Origin: Planctomycetota bacterium
GTDB taxonomy: Bacteria; Planctomycetota; Planctomycetia; Gemmatales; Gemmataceae
DNA length: 8,308 bases
NCBI GenBank assembly: GCA_016200155.1
Contig: JACQFG010000196.1
Span: forward strand, 1-8,308
Direction: 5' to 3'
A program made the translations under genes and the position numbers. Of this stretch, positions 6,296 to 8,308 are shown piece by piece; the first letter of the stretch is position 1, and every line of letters starts with the position of its first letter. The notes under the pieces are model-generated. The model saw only the letters and a list, made by a program, of their open reading frames with translations, ran no database searches and was not told where the DNA came from.

Positions 6296-6370
6296 CCGCA
6301 GGCTTTAGCCTGCGGCCGTTCGAATCGAGGCCGCGCACGACGGCCGCAGGCTAAAGCCTGCGGCTACAAG
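6289..6370. repeat. REP-like pair: two GTAG-headed palindromes in perfect inverted orientation
   Basis: The 31 bases at 6289-6319 are the exact reverse complement of 6340-6370, separated by a 20-base spacer. Each arm is itself a hairpin, GCCGCAGGCT-TT-AGCCTGCGGC in the left arm, preceded by GTAG (6292-6295), with CTAC at the matching place on the right. A GTAG tetranucleotide followed by a GC-rich palindrome, paired head to head, is the layout of REP sequences mobilised by RAYT (TnpA-REP) transposases, and of BIME units. No RAYT gene is in the window, so a link to one is inference. Confidence 0.85.
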
Positions 6371-6426
6371 GCGTTGTGGCAAACTTTGGAAGCAAGTATT
6401 AAGCGCGGATCGTCCCTTGAACATAT

Positions 6427-6488
6427 TCGGCCTGTCTACGTTTAGCGTTTGCATGGCGCCATGCGAACGCTAGACGTAAACAGGCCGA
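6427..6488. repeat. 62-bp near-perfect palindrome centred on GGCGCC (upstream copy)
   Basis: Symmetric about 6457/6458: 28 of 31 base pairs match, and two of the three mismatches would be G-U pairs in RNA. The core is TTTGCATGGCGCCATGCGA, with arms containing CGTTTAGCG, and the ends read CGGCCTGT and ACAGGCCG. The inner half-arm 6439-6460 matches 8244-8265 of the palindrome after the BBP7 gene at 20 of 22 positions, so the two belong to one family and flank that gene. Confidence 0.85.
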
Positions 6489-6742
6489 TCGCGTTGTCCG
6501 GTCGAGAAGTTGTGCCGATCGCGTAAGCGTTTCGGATCGGGCAAGCGAATCCAGTTCTGTGCCGCCTGTGGAATATGCGAGCGGAATGGCAAATCAACGG
6601 CGTAACCGGCGGGTGAAGAAATCAGTTCAAGCCGGCGCGTCGGTCGATGATAATCGCGAAGCCGTGCCGGGCGAGGCAAGTCGCGCAAGCCGGGCATGGC
6701 GCGAACGTGAAAGACACCCGGGGGGAGGGAACTCCCACCCAC

Positions 6743-6747
6743 GGAGG
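6743..6747 (+). promoter_or_regulatory. Ribosome binding site of the BBP7 protein
   Basis: GGAGG lies 7 bases before the ATG at 6755. It fixes the start there rather than at the in-frame ATG at 6647, and the protein then begins directly with a signal peptide. Confidence 0.75.
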
Positions 6748-6754
6748 GGATACC

Positions 6755-8233
6755 ATGAAGGCACTGATCAAGGGCGGACTGTGCGTGGCGTTGGGCTGGC
6801 TGGGGAGCATTGCCGGCGCGCAGGAGGTGCCGATCAAGTGGCAGTCGGCCGGCGCGAAGAGCGACGCCGCTGTCCGTCCGGTGACGTTGAATCAGCCGAC
6901 GCCGCTCGATGGATTCGCCCCCATCATCCGCGGCCAGGCGGCGGACGACAAGAAGGTCCCGGCGGTGCCGAAGCTGGAAATCATCGTGGAGGAGCCGAAG
7001 CAGCCGCAGAAGCTGCCGAAGGACAAGGGCTTCACGCCGCCGCCGCCCCAGCCGATGCCGACGCCGACGCCAATCTTCGATGCGATCATGCCCGATGGCT
7101 GCGGGATCGACGATTGCGGGTCGGTCTGGCGGCGCGGGCGGTTCTTCCGCGGCGGCGACGACGGCTGCTGTCCGGACCGGTCCTGCTTCTGGGCCAGTGC
7201 CGAGTCCTTGCTGTGGTGGCAGAAGAATCAGAACGTGCCGCCGCTGATCACGGGGACGTCTCCCAACAGCACGGCGCCGATCGGCGTTCTGCCCAACGCC
7301 ACGGTCCTGTATGACAGCGTGCCGAACCCGGTGCGCAGCGGCGGCCGCTTCGCCCTGGGCTGGTGGTGCCCGCATTTCTGCAACAATCTCGGCGTCGAGG
7401 TCGATTACTTCTTCCTGGGCCGAACCACCTCGACGCGAACGTTCGGTCCGGAGACGGGCTTGTTCCTGGGTCGGCCGTTCTTCAGTGTCCTCAACAACGG
7501 CCAGAACGCCGAGGTGTTCAACGGCAGGGATCGCACGGGTGACGCCTTCGTCTCGACGTACTCGCAGCTCTGGGGCATGGAAGCCAACTTCCGGTACAAG
7601 TGGCTGTGCGGGTCCGGTTGGTGGATCGACGCCATGGCCGGCTATCGCCACATCACCTTGACTGAAGGCATCGAGATCGGCGAGAGCCTGACCATCACGA
7701 CGCCGGGCATCAATCAGGGCTTCAACAGCGTCGAACGCGAAAGCTGGCGCACGCGCAACATGTTCAACGGCGGTCAATTCGGGCTCCAGGGCGAATGCCG
7801 CATCGGCGAGCGCTGCTTCTTCGGCTTTACCTCGAAGATGGCCATGGGCGGCACCTACGAGGTGCTCAATGCCGAGGCCACCACGACGCGGACGCTGCCC
7901 AACAGCGCCCCGGTGACTGCGCCCGGCGCCCTGCTCATCACCCAGACCAACCTCGGCAGGACGACCGCCACCCGCTTCTGCATCGTCCCCGAAGTCAACC
8001 TCAAGATCGGCTACGACATCACCGATCACCTGCGCGTCTGGGTCGGCTATGACGTCCTCTACATGAGCAACGTCATCCGTCCCGGCGAGCAGATCGACCT
8101 GCGCGTCAACTCGGACCTGCGCCCCTTCACCGGCAATACCACGTCGGCCGCCCCGCGTGTGCCGGCGACGCTGTTCCGCACCAGCGACTACTGGGCCCAG
8201 GGCCTCAACTTCGGCCTGATGTGGCGGTATTAA
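6755..8233 (+). CDS. BBP7-family outer-membrane beta-barrel protein
   Basis: A 492-residue exported protein of the planctomycete BBP7 (beta-barrel porin-7) family, expected in the outer membrane. Residues 1-22 form a classical signal peptide: Lys2 and Lys6, a hydrophobic core, and AGA before Gln23 as likely cleavage site. Residues 23-65 are polar. Residues 66-106 form a Lys/Pro-rich linker with PPPPQPMPTPTP, possibly a periplasmic or cell-wall-spanning spacer. A short Cys-rich stretch follows (C116, C121, C138, C139, C144). The barrel domain starts at CFWASAESLLWWQ (about residue 144) and shows alternating strands such as GVEVDYFFLG, WWIDAMAGYRHI and LRVWVGYDVLYMSNV. It ends YWAQGLNFGLMWRY, an aromatic C-terminal strand typical of outer-membrane barrels. 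Substrate is unknown. The gene stands alone, flanked by two related palindromes. Confidence 0.9.
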   Translation: MKALIKGGLCVALGWLGSIAGAQEVPIKWQSAGAKSDAAVRPVTLNQPTPLDGFAPIIRGQAADDKKVPAVPKLEIIVEEPKQPQKLPKDKGFTPPPPQPMPTPTPIFDAIMPDGCGIDDCGSVWRRGRFFRGGDDGCCPDRSCFWASAESLLWWQKNQNVPPLITGTSPNSTAPIGVLPNATVLYDSVPNPVRSGGRFALGWWCPHFCNNLGVEVDYFFLGRTTSTRTFGPETGLFLGRPFFSVLNNGQNAEVFNGRDRTGDAFVSTYSQLWGMEANFRYKWLCGSGWWIDAMAGYRHITLTEGIEIGESLTITTPGINQGFNSVERESWRTRNMFNGGQFGLQGECRIGERCFFGFTSKMAMGGTYEVLNAEATTTRTLPNSAPVTAPGALLITQTNLGRTTATRFCIVPEVNLKIGYDITDHLRVWVGYDVLYMSNVIRPGEQIDLRVNSDLRPFTGNTTSAAPRVPATLFRTSDYWAQGLNFGLMWRY

Positions 8234-8237
8234 TCCA

Positions 8238-8287
8238 CGCTAGCGTTTAGCGCTCGCATGGCGCCATGCGAGCGCTAAACGCTAGCG
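8238..8287. repeat. Perfect 50-bp palindrome after the BBP7 gene (downstream copy)
   Basis: All 25 base pairs match about the centre 8262/8263, with no spacer. The core is CGCATGGCGCCATGCG and the arms carry CGCTAGCGTTTAGCG. It begins 4 bases after the TAA of the BBP7 gene, so the mRNA would end in a very stable hairpin. No T tract follows. It is related to the palindrome at 6427-6488. Confidence 0.95.
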
Positions 8288-8308
8288 GCGTGTTGATATA
8301 CGAACCGC

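Larger units (their letters stand above)
6249..6754. other. Intergenic gap with two palindromic repeats
   Basis: The 506 bases between the SdrD-type gene and the BBP7 gene contain a REP-like inverted pair (6289-6370), a 62-bp near-palindrome (6427-6488) and the ribosome site of the next gene. In 6489-6740 I see no gene, no repeat and no promoter I could defend. The long antisense frame overlapping 6470-8029 is a GC-rich shadow of the BBP7 gene. Confidence 0.7.

Noticed and set aside
6723..6747. Competing hairpins GGGAG-GGAA-CTCCC and CTCC with GGAG hiding the BBP7 ribosome site
   Set aside because: Stems of 4-5 bp in a G/C-run region arise easily by chance, and there is no ligand-binding motif or conservation evidence.
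6470..8029. 519-residue open frame on the - strand over the BBP7 gene
   Set aside because: Composition is typical of antisense GC-rich shadows (Arg, Ala and Gly runs). The + strand has a signal peptide, a ribosome site and family motifs.
6427..8287. Composite transposon carrying the BBP7 gene
   Set aside because: No transposase, no target-site duplication and no terminal inverted repeats of insertion-sequence type; only shared palindromes are seen.

Overview
The window reads as chromosomal DNA of a GC-rich planctomycete, most likely of the Gemmata group (Gemmataceae). Three things point there. One is a BBP7-type outer-membrane beta-barrel protein. The second is a large secreted protein with the N-terminal VEALETRVTP signature, SdrD B-like modules, a choice-of-anchor E module and DUF4214-like repeats. 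The third is a dense population of intergenic palindromic repeats. No standalone name can be proven from sequence alone. All genes lie on the + strand; I see no tRNA, rRNA, CRISPR array or transposase.

Layout: (1) 1-57, the last codons of an upstream gene. (2) 105-1244, citrate synthase (TCA cycle). (3) 1245-1629, an intergenic gap dominated by a mirror-symmetric compound palindrome of seven hairpins (1333-1590). (4) 1630-2247, a small membrane protein of unknown function with lower GC than its neighbours. (5) 2282-3565, seryl-tRNA synthetase, whose last codons and stop lie inside a 67-base hairpin (3551-3617). (6) 3809 to about 6248, a modular secreted protein gene, broken by an exact 28-bp tandem duplication (5171-5226) that shifts the frame. 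(7) 6249-6754, a gap holding a GTAG-headed REP-like inverted pair (6289-6370) and a 62-bp near-palindrome (6427-6488). (8) 6755-8233, the BBP7 protein, followed 4 bases later by a perfect 50-bp palindrome (8238-8287) related to the one upstream of the gene.

The genes do not form one pathway. Citrate synthase and SerRS are housekeeping, while the last two are cell-envelope or surface proteins. The unusual content is between and at the edges of genes. Four palindrome families occupy the gaps, three share a TTTAGC core word, and two contribute stop codons to adjacent reading frames. The SdrD-type gene shows a potentially reversible frameshift and a nested-domain architecture. I did not find a convincing new defence or enzymatic system; the best candidates for something undescribed are the compound palindrome and the frame-switching duplication.
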